Shown here piece by piece: positions 48,901-63,000 of a stretch of DNA of 64,000 nt (positions are counted from its first letter, which is position 1; every line of letters starts with the position of its first letter). The notes under the pieces were generated by a model, which was given only the letters and a program-made list of their open reading frames with translations, searched no databases and was not told where the DNA came from. This stretch comes from Populus alba (taxonomy: Eukaryota; Streptophyta; Magnoliopsida; Malpighiales; Salicaceae), in the NCBI RefSeq assembly GCF_005239225.2, contig NC_133284.1:28320339-28384338 (forward strand). The letters are read 5' to 3'. The translations under genes and the position numbers were made by a program.

Positions 48901-50331
48901 AGAATCCTGGCAGGGAGAGAAGTCATGCCCTAACACCACCTTATATTCTCGCTAGCTTTTGTTAAGGGTGTCTCTTTGAAATGCAGTTTTAACCATTAAG
49001 AACATGCTACTAAGACTTCGTACTTTAATTTTTAGTTTAAATATATAGAGTATGTGTGGTTAACAGTGTAATAACACACATAAGGCTTCATACAAATAAA
49101 GTGTTAAAAATTTAAAATTTAAAATTAAGTCACATGCTTGCACAATTGTTAAATAATCTTAGTAGAAAAAGATATGTAAAGAATAATTGTTGTCGCTCAG
49201 CCTCTCTTCTTGACCTCATTAATTAGGCTTCTTTATAGAGTTGGTCAACACATGAAATTGCATCTTTAAACAATGAAATGACTCGGTATTACCACCTTGC
49301 CTAATATCTTTTAAAATGCGATTATCTTTAAGGATTTTTAAAATAAGATCATTAACCTAGATTTTTTTTTTAGCTATGATCATGTTCATCATTTATAAAT
49401 GAATATGTAATTTTAATGTCTCGTAAAAACTAAAAATTTTGAGCATTCAGATGAAAACCTGATACAATTAAATAAGGATTTGACCTAGATATACCATATA
49501 TATGGTATAATAAATGTTTTTATGAACTAGTTGAATAGGTCTCAATCTAAGAAAAGATCTGGTTTTGTTGGACTGTATTAGTACCTTAAAACAACGATAA
49601 TAAGAGATTCAACTATTAGATTGCACATAAATATTTTAAGGTGATTCTACAAGCAGTTTTTCTGTGGGAAGTATTGTGTTGTTTATTAGATTGTTCGATC
49701 TTTCAGGATTAGACCCAGAAGTTGTTTGAGCAATTTTATTATTTTCCTATATTTTATGGATTTATTATTTTTATTTCATATTCTATTTTAATTTCCTTAA
49801 TGTTTCTAGATTTTAGGTTGTTTAGTAGTAAGATGTAAGTTTTCTTGGCCTATTTAATTAAAAGCATTATAAACCTCGAGGCATCCAACATATACTTAAT
49901 TTTTAGAAAATAAAATTATTAATTTAGGGTTTATATTTGCAATTCTTTTTGTTTATTAAAATTTTCTTGTTTTTTGTGTTTTGTTGCCTTTCTTGCTTTT
50001 GCCTACATCAAATTTATTTTTTAAAAAAATTTATGTAATCATATCTAATCTAGGATGATTCAAAATCTAACTTAAATCTCTAATAAAGAAATAAAATATA
50101 ATTTTAAATATTATAATGAAAAAAAAAACTCAAATATAGCAATCTGATCTACCTAAAATGCATATTTTTTATCGCTTCTATGACCATGTGTAAATATAAC
50201 AACATGTAAATAAAAATAAAAATTCATTTATTGAAAAGGGAAATATTAAAAAAAAAAAAAAGAAGTGCTCTTGACACAACTTTAAAGTTTGTGTACATTA
50301 GTTAACATAAATAACCCTATTTCTTTCACAG
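48901..50331. other. Intergenic sequence
   Basis: AT-rich, no feature recognised. Confidence 0.35.
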
Positions 50332-50620
50332 TGTCAAATAATCATCTCAATCCAATTGCTTAAACTGTTAAGTGATGTTTCAAGATATAATTTATTTTAT
50401 TATTTAACATACCCTCTCGAGTGAAATCTCTTTTGAGCTTAAAATTTGCACAGGTCCATATTATATTTTGTTTAATGTTTATTAAATAAATGAGGATGAT
50501 GAGATTTGAACTCGTGACCGCTTGGTCATCAGGCTTTGATACCATGTCAAATAACTAAGTTAACCCAAAAGTTTAAGCTATTAAGTAAGGTCCCAAAATA
50601 TAATTTATATTAAGATGTGT
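50332..50620 (-). mobile_element. TRIM (miniature LTR retrotransposon), copy 1
   Basis: Reading the minus strand, a terminal repeat ending in TTATTTGACA (50545 to about 50620) is followed at once by TGGTATCAAAGCC (50544-50532), a primer-binding site for initiator tRNA-Met. A short body follows (with ACCAAGCGGTCACGAGTTCA), then a purine-rich tract, then the second terminal repeat (50409-50332) starting TGTTAAATA and ending TTATTTGACA. The terminal repeat is 78 bases. No coding region. The outer edge of the 5' repeat is damaged. Confidence 0.75.
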
Positions 50621-52855
50621 TGATATAAAAAATCTTAAAAAAATTATTTTGATGTATTTTCAAGCAAAAAAGATATTTTAAAAAGCATTATATATTACAA
50701 TACCAAACAATCCCTAAAACACAAAAAAAAAAAAAAATAGGAAAAAGCTATGCCAACCATACGCTTTCTTAAGAAAAAAAAAAAAATAAAAAAATAAAAA
50801 CAATTAAATCCTTCATTTTTTCCCCTTTCTATTTCAATTTTTTTTAAAAACTCATAAATGCATCAAAAGTTGCAAACTATGTGTATTGATTCTCTTAAAA
50901 TTCATAAATCAAACTAAACTAAATTGAATTTTAAACTTTATTATCTTTTGCTTAGATTTTCTCACTTGCAATTATATCTTTGACCAAGCAGTGAATAATT
51001 TTTTTCTCTTAAAGCCCCCTTCTCTCTTCTTTTTTCTCTTCCCGGTTCTTCCAAAATTATAAATTTTATGTCCTTCTCTCTATTCTCTTCCCGCTTCTCC
51101 AAAAATTCAAAATCCAAAAACTTTTGAATTCCTTTCTTTGCAGGTAATTTCCTCTTTCACATGGATCAGAAAGAAAACCCTAAAAACTTAGCCTCACTTA
51201 CCCAAACGCCACACTAATGGCGCAAACAATCAGTCTACGCAAAGGCAACACCCGTCTCGTCTCCTCACTATTTATAAAAGCCACACTTTTGACATATTCA
51301 TGGATGGAATCATAAGGATCTTACATCAATGGCAGATCAAAAGGGCATTTGAATACTAGTTTAACTGATCATTGGCTTTTCTTGATGACAACAAGCATCG
51401 TCTCTTTGCGGATCATGTCAAGAAAACTCGTTCTATAGCATGGATGAAAAAGGATGGCCTCGAGTTTTTAGTTTCTCTTCTTCCCAGCAACTTCTTACAC
51501 ATTTCTGTATAACATGTAGTGAATCTGTTAGGCTTTCTTTCTGTATAAGCGTAGCTAATCAAAGTAATGTATAATTCATTTCAGACTGAAAGATGTAATG
51601 GAAAGCATATCGAAATGTTTTGCATGTTAATCTGCCTCTGTAGAATCTGAATCAATCCCTTATTTTAGTGCTAGGGCATAAGTCAATTTCAAAAGATCTT
51701 GTCCTTCAAGATATGAGAATAGTCAATGGATTATTCGTTTAATTTCACTGCTAATAAATCAATAATATATAGTCCGTTGTTGATCAGCAATGAATACAAA
51801 TTAAAAAAATAAATTTTTAATTTTCATAAATTAACAATTACAAATTTGCTAATTTAATATATATATATATATAGTAGTCATGTCCACTTAGGATACGTTC
51901 AGAGTAAATACTATTATCAGCATGCATGTTTTTCTTCTTGATTAAGGAATCTGATACTATTAGTACAAGATGTCCAAATTAGAGTAATAATTACTATTTG
52001 CTTTGTATATTGTCGATTCTCAACAAGGGAAAAGCGAGCGTTAATATGCCTATGCATCTCGACCGACGATCCATGTGTGCCATTGCTGATGATCAAGAAA
52101 TGAGCCCTAAAGAACACAAGACCGGTGCTTCATGCTTAAGCAATACACTGATATATATACTTTTGTTAATTAAAGCTGAAGCTCAAAGCCGCAAACAATT
52201 AGAAAAGAAAGTCGCCAAGTAATTAACATAGTAATATTCTAGGCTTTTATGAACACTTATCTTAAAATTAAGATTGCGAGAGAAACACTGAGAATCACTT
52301 ATCTTAAAATTAACTAGCTGATGATAAGAACATTAATAATGCGCTAATATATAGTAGTTTTCATCGCTTGGGCCAACGCACCAGGGAGGATCATAGTAAA
52401 TGTGCAGCAACAGAATTAAAAATTTAATTCCGTGGTGGGGCACTGATCCCACCACAATGGACAGACACTGATGATCTGCTTTGTTATGCTCAGCTTTCCC
52501 TCTCCCTATTCCATGCATGAGTCACAGCCCTCTTTTTGAGCACTACAATCACAAAGCCAGTCCACAGCATCACAGATTTAAAGAAAGCTTACAGTCGAAG
52601 AAACTTTTTCCACTAGCTCAAACCCTAAAATCATAAAAAAGAAAAGCAAAAAAAGATGGGAACGAGAGAATAAAGCAGGGGGAGAAAAATAATTAAGGAA
52701 AAGCCTCATCTATCTTTCCTTCAAACCTTGCCTTTAATTCTCTTTGCTTTTCCTTTCTTTGCTCTGGTACTCTGTTAGTGTGATTCTCCACCTTATTTTC
52801 CTTCCTAAATACCCATCAACCTTTATAAAAGAAAAAGAAGAAGAAGATCAAAACT
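50621..52855. other. Intergenic sequence and Dof upstream region
   Basis: Contains a MITE relic at about 50621-50715 and A-rich tracts. A G+C-richer patch at 51150-51480 gave no recognisable protein. The last few hundred bases before 52856 are CT- and A-rich and should include the Dof promoter and 5'UTR. Confidence 0.4.
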
Positions 52856-54006
52856 ATGGTGTTCTCTTCAGTTCAATTCTATTTAGATCCTCCCAACTGG
52901 CAGCAGGTAAGGTTTTCTTCAATTTCCATCCACATAGCTTCTTGAAAACTCCCCACTCCCATCCCAAAAGAAAAAAAGAACCATATCAAAAAGAAAATTG
53001 TTCATATTCCTTTTATTGAATATACTAGATTTAATTTCTTTCCCTTTAATAATATTAGCAACCCCTGAATGTTTCAATCTTGCAGCAGCAACCAAGTCAA
53101 CAGCCTGGAGCAAGCAATGAAAGCCCCCAGCTTCCACCTCTTCCTCCACCAACTCATGTTGGTGGTAGTGGCACCGCTGGCTCAATTAGACCTGGTTCGA
53201 TGGCTGATCGAGCTCGGTTGGCCAAGATACCTCAGCCAGAGGTAGCTCTAAAGTGCCCAAGGTGTGAATCTAGCAACACCAAGTTTTGTTACTTCAATAA
53301 CTATAACCTCTCTCAGCCCCGCCACTTTTGCAAAACCTGTCGGCGATACTGGACTAGAGGGGGTGCCCTTAGAAGTGTTCCTGTAGGTGGTGGATGCCGT
53401 AGAAACAAGAAAAGAAAAGTCCAAAGTAGCTCAAAGTCTCCAGTTTCGAGTGAAAGGCAAGTGGGTTCAACTTCCAGCTCCACAAGTGCACTTCCATCAC
53501 AGGTTATTGGTCATTTGCCTCAACAACAATCTCAATTACCCTACATGACCTCACTGCATAACCTGGCTCAATTCGGCGAGGGAAACATTGGGTTAAACTT
53601 TGGTGGAATTCAGGGACAGTTGGGATCAGCAAGTGGTGCTAGTGGACAGGCTGACATGGGGTTTCAGATAGGGAGCAACTCAGGAATGAATAGCAGTGCT
53701 ATTTTATCAGCCGGAGGAGTGCATCAATTTCCTTTCTTTGAGTTTTCACCCTCAGGTTTATATCCACTTCAAAGTGAGGGTGCTGAACCTCCGATTAGTG
53801 TTAATGGGGACAACCAGCTTCAATCTATGACTTCGAGCTCTAGGGTTTCTCAGTTAGCTCCAGTGAAGACAGAAGGAAACCAAGGTTTAAATTTATCGAA
53901 GCCATATTTGGGTGTCCCACAAAATAATCAGTACTATTGGAGTGGAAATACCTGGGCAGATTTATCAGGTCTCAATTCTTCTTCCACTAGCCATCTCTTA
54001 AGATAA
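52856..54006 (+). CDS. Dof zinc-finger transcription factor (DOF2.4/DOF5.1/DOF3.6 group)
   Basis: A nuclear Dof-family transcription factor, a plant-only class that binds AAAG cores. Exon 1 (52856-52906) encodes [18 protein letters not shown] 179-bp GT-AG intron follows, and exon 2 (53086-54006) completes a 323-aa protein. The Dof finger has CX2CX21CX2C cysteines at about residues 74, 77, 99 and 102, within [20 protein letters not shown] and [14 protein letters not shown] basic stretch RRNKKRK follows. The MVFSS start, the exon-intron layout and the [14 protein letters not shown]-terminus are features of the group containing Arabidopsis DOF2.4 (PEAR1), DOF5.1 (PEAR2) and DOF3.6 (OBP3). Which of the three is the ortholog cannot be told by eye. 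Confidence 0.93.
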
Positions 54007-55713
54007 GATATTGACCTCTTGATTGAAAGGAAACAATTATCAGCACCATGAAGCATATATCTAAACCATCAGTCAGTAATTGACTCAAAGTTGCATGCAT
54101 CTTCGACTGAAGTACTGCCTTGACTTGCAAGTTCCTACCCAATGGAGAACCTATCTGATGATCACTATTATGGTGGTCAGATTGAGAACCAAGAATTGGT
54201 AGAACAATTTGTTATAAATTTTAATTTTCTTTTTACCTTTGTTTGGGGTTCTGTATTGTATGGCTTGTTTACAAGTTAAGCGTGTGAGGTCATGGGGTTT
54301 AATTTGTGATAAGACATGCTGAGTTATTATAACAATAACTTGTTTTCCTTTTATTTCTTCATGCATTAATTTAGCATCATCGAACTGAAAATTGTATGAT
54401 TTATGCAAAATTTCCTAATTAGGTTAATCTTAAGATTAAGAAGAACTAAAACAAACTTGTACAATTTGACGTGGTTTTAAATCCTAAACACAAATAAACC
54501 TTCACATTATGGGCGAGATGGCTAAAGACCTCACAAGAAAGTGATGTTGCTGGAGCCGAACACCTACAAAACAAATCTCTTTGAAAGGTTTTAACAAACC
54601 TCCAATACTTAATTAATTAAGTCCAAACGGGAGTGATATATGTAAGTTAAAGGAGGTTGTGAGTGCGAGTACGTATATTATAGAGAAAATGATGAGAGGT
54701 TGAAGAAGGAGATGAGTGCAAGGCCTAAAAGAATGGAACCCCTTGTCGTGGGTTCATAGCTCACCAACTTGTGTGAGGACATACAAAAATGTTAGCTCGC
54801 TTGAATCTTATTATTTAAGGTGATAGCCTCTAATGATTAGTGAATTACAGTTAACGTCATAGACATTGCTCATATGTGAAATGAGCGCCCGCCCTAGCTC
54901 TAACATCATCTCGTGAGCCCCTAAATAACAAGAAGATAGATGTGCATTTAGTGCTCGGACCAATCTAAGTTTAGTATGTGGAGTAACAGGAGTGATGTCT
55001 GGCGAGCACACACCCTCGTATATACATGTGTTATCTGACTGATCTAGTTGGATGGGTTTGATAGGTGTTCCGAGCCAATTGTTACACATGGCGATGATGT
55101 GGGTTCAAGGACTGAGAATCCCCTCCTCGGATACATTGTAACTCGGCTATATCACAACTCATGATGTGCCTTGAACGTTCTACGTACCTTTACATAAATA
55201 TTATTCAAGCTTGAATCTCTTTTCTATTTCTTGTGTTTAACTGATCTTCTTGATCATGATAAAACTCTTAAAACTAGCTATTGTATATATGATCATCTGG
55301 TCACTTCGTTTATGAGTGTGGCATCTCCAACTATAGGCAAAGGTAGAATTACTACTAGCTATAGTTTATTAAAGATTTAATCTCCTCAATCCATATCTGG
55401 TTAAACTGTGAAAAAAGACTTCATAAATGATTTTATATAATCTTTAATATACGTAGCCCCATCACTATACTATGTTTAGTTTTTAATTTATTAAGGAGAA
55501 TGAAGCTGTTAGATTCAAACTTGTGACCTAGCAGTAACTTATGATATATATCATATTGAAGAACATTTCATTTCAAGAATTTAGTCTATTGGATGAAGCT
55601 CTAAAAAGATTTTATATTAACTCTAACACAGACTATCAAACAAGTATGCTAAAAACATTGAAGTTGCAGGAACTTTTGGAACCATCTAAGTACGTCTGTT
55701 TTGCTCAGCGCAA
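54007..55713. other. Dof 3' flank and unrecognised intergenic sequence
   Basis: The first 200-300 bases are likely Dof 3'UTR. The stretch 54480-55170 is richer in G+C than its surroundings and has no long protein-like frame. It may be part of an unidentified repeat. Confidence 0.35.
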
Positions 55714-55714
55714 G

Positions 55715-55779
<65 letters not shown>
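55714..55779. repeat. Compound (CT)n(TA)n(TG)n microsatellite
   Basis: Three adjoining dinucleotide runs: about ten CT, six TA and seventeen TG. Confidence 0.92.
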
Positions 55780-55781
<2 letters not shown>

Positions 55782-57157
55782 CATGTCTCGCATTTATGAA
55801 AGCTTCAATCGTCCATTCGTTCCAAAAGGCTTGATGCACCATATGTCGTCCTTAATAAAATGAGCTACTCGATGTTCTCTGCTCCAGAATTTATGCTGCT
55901 TTGTGACAGACACTTCCCGTTTTGAATGCTTTCCATATCCGTGGTTATGTTTTAAGACTTGATTTCCAAGAAAGCTCCTTGTTGTCTCACATTTTTACCT
56001 GATGTATCTACGGGTTCGTACTAGTTTTCCGCCTTCACTTCCCTAAAAAACTGTTTTTACATAAATTGTATCCGCGAGGTTTGTACTTCTTTTCAGTCTT
56101 CACTTCCCTGAAACATTGTTTTTTACTAGATTAAAACTCCATGACATCTAAGATATGGTGTGCATGCATGGAGGGAGGGAGAGAGAGAGAGAGAGGATTA
56201 CCATCGCATACCGTTTTAATGATTTCATAATTATGTGGAAAGGACGTGATGCTTGTTCTTTTTACTTGGTGGTGACTCCTTTCCTTGTGCTTTTTGCTGT
56301 CGTGAAGTGAATAACAACAAACAGTCTAAGAAAACGCCAAGAACCCCCACTCAAAACCATGCAATTCCATTTCCAACTGTGAGAGGAGTGTCCTTGAGTT
56401 CCATCAACAACGAAAGTTGAAACCTACACGGTCAAAAGCATTAAAGAAGTCATAACACCTTTGAACCTGTGGCCTCTCTCTCTCTCTCTCTCTCTCCAAA
56501 CCAAACCAATCGTTACATAAAAACAAAGTTATCATCATAACTACGCAAATCTTCCACACTGATGACTACATACTATATAGAAGTGTATTGTATTATAATC
56601 CAACTGGGGTTTCTGTGGTCTCGTATAAAAAGAGCAGAATCGATAGGATTTTTTCTAGCTTTTGCAAGGACCAAGACTATTGCCTTGCTAAACGAATAAA
56701 GCAAAACCAATAGTCTTGCTAAAACGAATAAAGCAAAGCAATCAAACCAGCTGCAGAGACACAAGCCAAAAAGCGCACAATCCCCCCCCCCCTCTCTCTC
56801 TCTCTCTATCTCTCTCTTAATTATAAGTCAATTGGACATGAGACGTAGGAAAGTGAAAACAGTAAAATTTTGATACCAAAACTATGAGGATATATATGGC
56901 TCTGGTGTAGAAAAGATAAAGCAAGTAAGAGAAAAAGAGGAGTGGTTGCCGTTGATGTGATTGTAAGTTGTGGAGTGTTAAAGTACAAGGAGAGCAATCA
57001 CAGGCGGGCACGGAAATCCACGATTTTAATGACGTGTAGACGTCGTTATGACCACATAGATTTACGTGTATTAAATTTAATATTTAAGTTTCGATTATAT
57101 TAAAAAAAAAAAAAACTTGAAAATTCATGTTGGCAAATATATTATTATTGTTGTTAT
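55780..57157. other. Intergenic sequence with CT/GA microsatellites
   Basis: No gene recognised. GA or CT runs occur at about 56173-56195, 56473-56496 and 56790-56817 (the last preceded by a C run). Confidence 0.4.
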
Positions 57158-57448
57158 TGTTATAAAATAATATAAATTATATTTTAAAATTGTATTTAAT
57201 AGTTTAAGTTATTGGGATAAAATGATTTTTTGATATAGTATCGAAAGCCTTAATAACCAAGCGGTTATGAATTTGAATATCATTATCTTCATTTATTTGA
57301 TAAAAATTAAATATAAGGTAATGTAGACTTGTGTAAGTTTCTAGCTCAAAGGGCTTTCACTTGAGGGGGTGTGTTAGAGAATAATATAAATAATATATTA
57401 GAACCTTACCTATAATTTAATCTATTGAGTTGAGATGATTTTTTGATA
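57158..57448 (+). mobile_element. TRIM (miniature LTR retrotransposon), copy 2
   Basis: Terminal direct repeats of about 78 bases, 57158-57235 and 57372-57448, start TGTTA and end GATTTTTTGATA. The first is followed by TAGTATCGAAAGCC, a mutated initiator-tRNA-Met primer-binding site. The second is preceded by CACTTGAGGGGGTG, a polypurine tract. The body shares ACCAAGCGGTTATGAATTTG with copy 1 at 50332-50620. It has no coding region, and copy 1 lies in the opposite orientation. Confidence 0.75.
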
Positions 57449-60400
57449 ATTATCGATTAATAATATTATTTTGAATTTTTATATTTAAAAGATGTGAGAT
57501 CGTTTTTTTTAAAAAAAAATTTTTTTTATTTATAATTTATATTTTTATATTGTTAAATTAATGATATGAAGTTTGGATTTTTGTTAATAAGTCTCATTTT
57601 GAGAAGCATATTATTAAGAAATTTTATATATATTTTGATTGATGTTGTCTCTTATTAATCAAGTTTTAGTATTACTATTCTCTAATGTTGTGCGAGTACT
57701 ATCTTTGAGTTAATTGGCTCGAAGGTATATGCACGGCTGACCTTGTCGTAATGGTATCCTTTATCTTTAAAATTTCTTAATTTAATTCTGATTTGCTTTT
57801 TTCTAGAAAGGTGTTTATTTCCTTTTTTATGATTATTTTTTTCAAATGTAAAAGAACATACTCCAAAGAATATTCTAAAGTACCTAACAATCAAATAACA
57901 TCGTCAGAACCACCAATCACATATGAAATAAATAAATAATATAATATAATATAAGGGTAATATATAAAGTTGAGAATGGATCAATCACCTGTCATAGGGT
58001 TAAGTCTTAAAATAAAATTCAAACTTAACTACTATAGGTGCGGAGCCATTAAAATTCAAGGATCCAATAAAGATCTTTGAGCTCAATCCACTTTCACAAC
58101 CCTTATAAAATAGGTTGTAAATGAGAGGAATAGTAAGAACAACCAATCTTATATATAGAATAAATAAGCATTAGAAAAATAACGTATAAAATTAAAAATA
58201 AGTTATTAAGTATGTTGCATGTGTGTGACATCGCGATAATTATTCTCCCGGATCAGGATGAATCAGGAATGATATGGGTGGAAAGTATAAGGAATTTTGA
58301 TTCTTTATCAGTAGAAAAAAAAAAACTGAGAGTCGTTACCTAAAATTTTTATCACTAGAAATCCTAATTGATTTCAAAAAAAAAATAAATAAAACCGATT
58401 GTGTAAAGAAATGTATGAATACCCCTAATACTCCTTACCTAAGATAAGCTATACTGTTTACTTGTTTGATATAAACTAAAAAAAAATTATGTTTTATAAC
58501 CGTTAATTTATCTAAGGTTTTAAAAAAAATCATTTTCAGTAAGAAGGTCTTTATCTTATCATATTATAAACATAATTGTTCTAATGCCAACAAAAAAAAT
58601 AAATTATCTTTTTTATTTAAATTAGAAATATATTTTACATATAAGTTCATAATCCCGCGTATTAAAAGAAACAAAATAATTTTTTTAGTCTTTTTAAAAT
58701 ATAGGCCAAAATCCTTTGGAAATTTACAAACTTGTTGTAAAATCCATGCAATATATTTTTTAAAACATGTTAAAGTATTTTACTTTTTTAAAAAGAAAAT
58801 TGCTTAAATAACTTAGCAACGTGAACTCAAATCTAGACAAACACATAGATTTCATGAAATCAAAAGCAGAAAAAGGTTATAGATCATTCACTTGGATTAT
58901 TATTAAATCATCACGATTTGTCCAAAATGGATTTCAGTTTAAAACATAAATTTTAGGATTAAAAATCATTATAAACATGTTATTGATGCAAATAAACACT
59001 AAATTATTAATTAATTAGCAAAATAAAAGGTTATGTGCAAAGAAATGGACCAACATTGATCCAAATAAAAGGGTGAAGGCAGTATTCTTCTCAAGAACAC
59101 AAAGAATATTGCACAGAACCTAGCAAAAAACCCATCTATAAGGTAGACATTACCAAGCTCATAAATGGGAATTTTTGGTCTCTAAAACATGCTTTCTTTA
59201 TTTAAATGAGTCACAATATCATATACAAACATGTATGAGATTAAAACTAAGAAAAAAAAATCAAAATCAAGTATGAGATACCAAATTTAAAAACTAACAA
59301 CCTAAAACATCCTACATGTTCATGCAACATGGATTCAAAATTGATTTTCTAAATCTATTTTATGCATGAACAAGCTTAAAAAAATAAGGATAAATGCACT
59401 TGCTTTAAAATGCATAGCTTACATTAAATCAAAGCTAAAACAACATTAATATATCAAAAAGAAACCTTAAACAACAACTTTAATACATCAAAAACTTTTT
59501 TAAAAAAACCTTCATTAAATAGAAATCATAACAACAAAGAGGTGAATGCAACATTATTTGTTAAACATTCCAAATATATTTTCTATATTTGTAACTATAA
59601 ATGCAAAAAAAAAAAAAAAAAAAAAACAACAACAACAACAAACCATAAAGAAACCTACTTTTAGGTCTGCAATGTATACCTAAAATAACTATTCTCTCTT
59701 GGCTTTCCTCTAGAAATTTTTACCTCTCACAAACTTACAAAACTTTTAAAAAAATTGTTTTTCTTTTTATCGAACCTCTACCCTTATATTTTTTTTTTAT
59801 TGATATTTCTCTCCTCTTTCTTATCTTATCTTATCTTTTTCTTTTTTCTTTTGTTTTTTTTTTTTAGCCCTTTTTTTTTCATCTTAAGGGGAGTATTGAT
59901 AGGGTTTTGTTATGATTTCAGGATGTCTTGAATCCATTTCTGATATTTTGATCTTGAGGGAAGTATTATGAACCTTTGATAAGAACCCATTGAGGAGTCT
60001 TTGTGTGTGAACACATAAAAACCAAATTATTTTTTGCATGATAGTTACACTATTAATGCTGATTGAGTTGCCTACTTTTGAGATCTCATCAGAGCAATTC
60101 TGACATCATCGTTGCATGAGACCACTTGAAATTAGTAAAGGGGTGTGCACCTTTTATTTGGATCCAACCTTGCCCAATTTAAAAGTCTGTAACTTCATAT
60201 TCATGCGTTTGAGGTTGCTAACTCGATTAGCTAAAATTATAAAAAATAAAGGTGCAAGCTGATGAATGACGTGTCAGTTACCATTTCTTCATTAAGTTTG
60301 AATGACATGTCATTTGGGATTCTTAATTTTGGATTTGAAAAAATTCAATTGAGTCCGTGTTCTTTCAATTGCTTTTAATTGTACCTATAATTGCCTTCAG

Positions 60401-63000
60401 ACTTTTAATTTCATACAATTTTACTATTATCAAACTCAATTGTCATCCCTAAAGTTGACTGCTATTTTCAAATTAGTTCTTAGTTCTGAATTTGTGCTTT
60501 TTAACCCTCAATTGACCAACAAACTTTTAATTTCTTCAATTTGGCCATTGATTTGGTCTATTTTAACTCCTACATTTACACGTCTTTTTCAGTTTTATTT
60601 TTTATTTTGATTTTTCAATCAAGTTTCTAATTGCCCATCAAACTTCAATATTTATGCAATTAAGCCTCTAATTTGACCAAATTAACTCTTAAAAATTACA
60701 ATTTAACCCCTAAATTTTATTTTTTTTCTAATTACAGCTTAAATTAACTTCAAAAATAAATTTTTCTTGCAATTAAGATCTTAATAAATTTAATTAAACC
60801 TTGAAAATTTTCAATCTCAGTCCTTAAACATCCAATTTTGAATTTTCTTTCTTAAATTGAATTTTCATTTGCCATCGAGGCTTTCATCAATCGAAAAAAT
60901 AATGTTAAATTTTTTAATCTTATATATTTTGATCTTCTTCAACTCATCTTTGGTAATTTTCTGGGCATTCTGATATATTCTTTTTAATAATATATATTTT
61001 TTTATTTTCTTCCTATATATTATATATTTTTTTTTTTGGTATTTTCTCTTCTTTCTTTTTTTGTTTATTTTGGGGGGGGTAGAAAAAAGGTAACAACAAA
61101 GTACAAGATTTAAGTTTCTTAATGTGACCTTACTTAATTATTAAATTCAATAATGATAAAGGGACTGACGACATGGATGGAGCAATAACACAAAAGCTAG
61201 ATTAAGAAATTTTAAAAAAGTATGAATGTCATTAAGACAATATCAATAGGATATATAGCTGAGTACCCTCGAACACATTAGCATTCCATAAATCACGTAA
61301 TAATGTCCAAACAATCATGTATCACGCTTAGAATCTAAAATCTCATTGAAATTAAAATTTATAAAATAAAAAATCCAGATTAAACTCAAAATCTAAGGAA
61401 AAGTTAAGAGAAATCGGATCCTATTTAAATTCAGATCTTCAGACTATAAATAAAGAAGAATAAACTTAGAATTAACGTTTCTTAATCAATTTTGTTTCAT
61501 TTGTTTATTTTTATCCCCACCTAACATATAAAAATTAGCATGTATAGTGCTGCCATTATGACGTCATACACAATTAATCCCTATATGGTAAAAAGAGTGT
61601 TAATAAATTAATGAAGAGATTTTCAAAAGTAGTAGAACGATAAAAGAGTTGCAGAAAATAAAATGAGAGATCAGAAGTCAATTTCTCTTGATGACAAATA
61701 TAAATGAGCAATTTCCAAAACTTTGACACTGGATCATGACTTTTCTTAAAATTTTCTTTATATGTCATCAGGTGTCGTTTCTTGACTTAGTCATAAAGAA
61801 TGTAGATGTGGATTGGCTAATTTCATGATATAAAGTCTCTCTCAATTTTCATATTAATGGAAATTCTATCTTAAAAGGAAAGGGAGAGAAAGGGGGCATG
61901 ATTTTCCATGTCGTTTATTGCTTGTAGAAATCTGAACCCTCCGACTAACACCTTAATTTATATGGACTCACAAGAGCGACTCCACGATAAAAGGGTTGGA
62001 TAAGACGTTCTCACCCTTTTTTGGGGGGCACCAACCAAGCCCACGGGTCTCATTTATTTCGCAGTCGTGCTAAAATGGCTAGGACCTTATCCAAGATTTA
62101 TGTAACTTGCATTGAAAGAGTATGGGCTTAAGTTACTTGTCCGAAGAAAGACATGCAAGCAAGCAAATTGTTGTTTTTTCTTTTTTTTAACCTTGAATCG
62201 CTAGGTTGATGTATTTTTTTTTATATAATTATCATAGATTTATTCAATATTAATTATAAAGTAGGTTAAGAAAACAACTGTAAGTCTATATAATTATTAT
62301 AATATTTTTTTTATTCCATCTTACGGAATTTTTTATAATTGCCCTTGAAACAGGACAGAAGCCCATGTTGCAAGGTTTGTTGGAAAGATATTGCCATGTA
62401 TATATGGTGCTGCAATAAATGCCTTTCTCGCTCTCTCTGTCCCCGTACTAGTGCTTCGTAGCAGAGCCAAATTGTTTCGCTAGAACAAATCATAATCCCA
62501 GTGAAGCTCCACAAGCATAGAGAAACAGTTTCTTCTTCCAAGGGGCTGGATCACAACAAATTGTTCACGCTTGAGGAGCAGCTAAACGAAATTAGAAATA
62601 TAGTTTCCGTTGTAGCAAAGGAGCAACTAATAAAAGCATTTACATAGACTAATGTCATTTCATTGTTTCCTTTCTGTAAGTTGAACCGTGGTATCTTATT
62701 CTTATATATGACTTGATGTGAGTAAAGAAGACATCTCTTCAATAAAAACCGAGGATGATTGCATGTTACAATGGTACAATTTCACGTACAAGTAGGATTC
62801 ATTTTGGAGTTTTCGCTTCATTCTCCAATTCCTGTTGGATCTTGAGTAGTTCCCTGACAGAGCAGCAGTCCTCACCCCACACAAACAAATGAACGACTTA
62901 AAGAGAAAGGCAGCTTCCACCTTTCTCTTCCAAAGCAAGGATGCCTCTTGGAATCTTGAAAAGGAACAAAAACCAAACAAACAGACAGTGAACCAAAATG
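57449..63000. other. Long intergenic region
   Basis: No supported gene in 5.5 kb. AT-rich, with an A tract near 59609-59626 and the periodic stretch at 60300-60870. The part from about 62650 to 63000 is probably the 3'UTR of the PUB14-like gene. Confidence 0.4.
60300..60870. repeat. Periodic CAATT/AATT-rich degenerate repeat
   Basis: Phrases of the type 'tcaattgagtcc', 'tcaattttactatt', 'tcaatttggccattg' and 'caattaagcctctaatttgacc' recur every 30-45 bases. It looks like a diverged non-coding tandem array, probably TE-derived. Confidence 0.45.

Noticed and set aside
51150..51490. Two short protein-like stretches upstream of the Dof gene
   Set aside because: An ATG near 51218 and a frame around 51376-51510 give short peptides, but neither matches a family I can name, and no exon structure links them.
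52744..53019. Open frame of 91 codons across the Dof 5'UTR, exon 1 and intron
   Set aside because: It is out of frame with the conserved MVFSS exon and runs through a clear donor site.
62311..62541. Minus-strand frame of 76 codons near the PUB14 3' end
   Set aside because: It has no recognisable motif, contains an RERER microsatellite-derived run and lies downstream of the PUB14-like stop.
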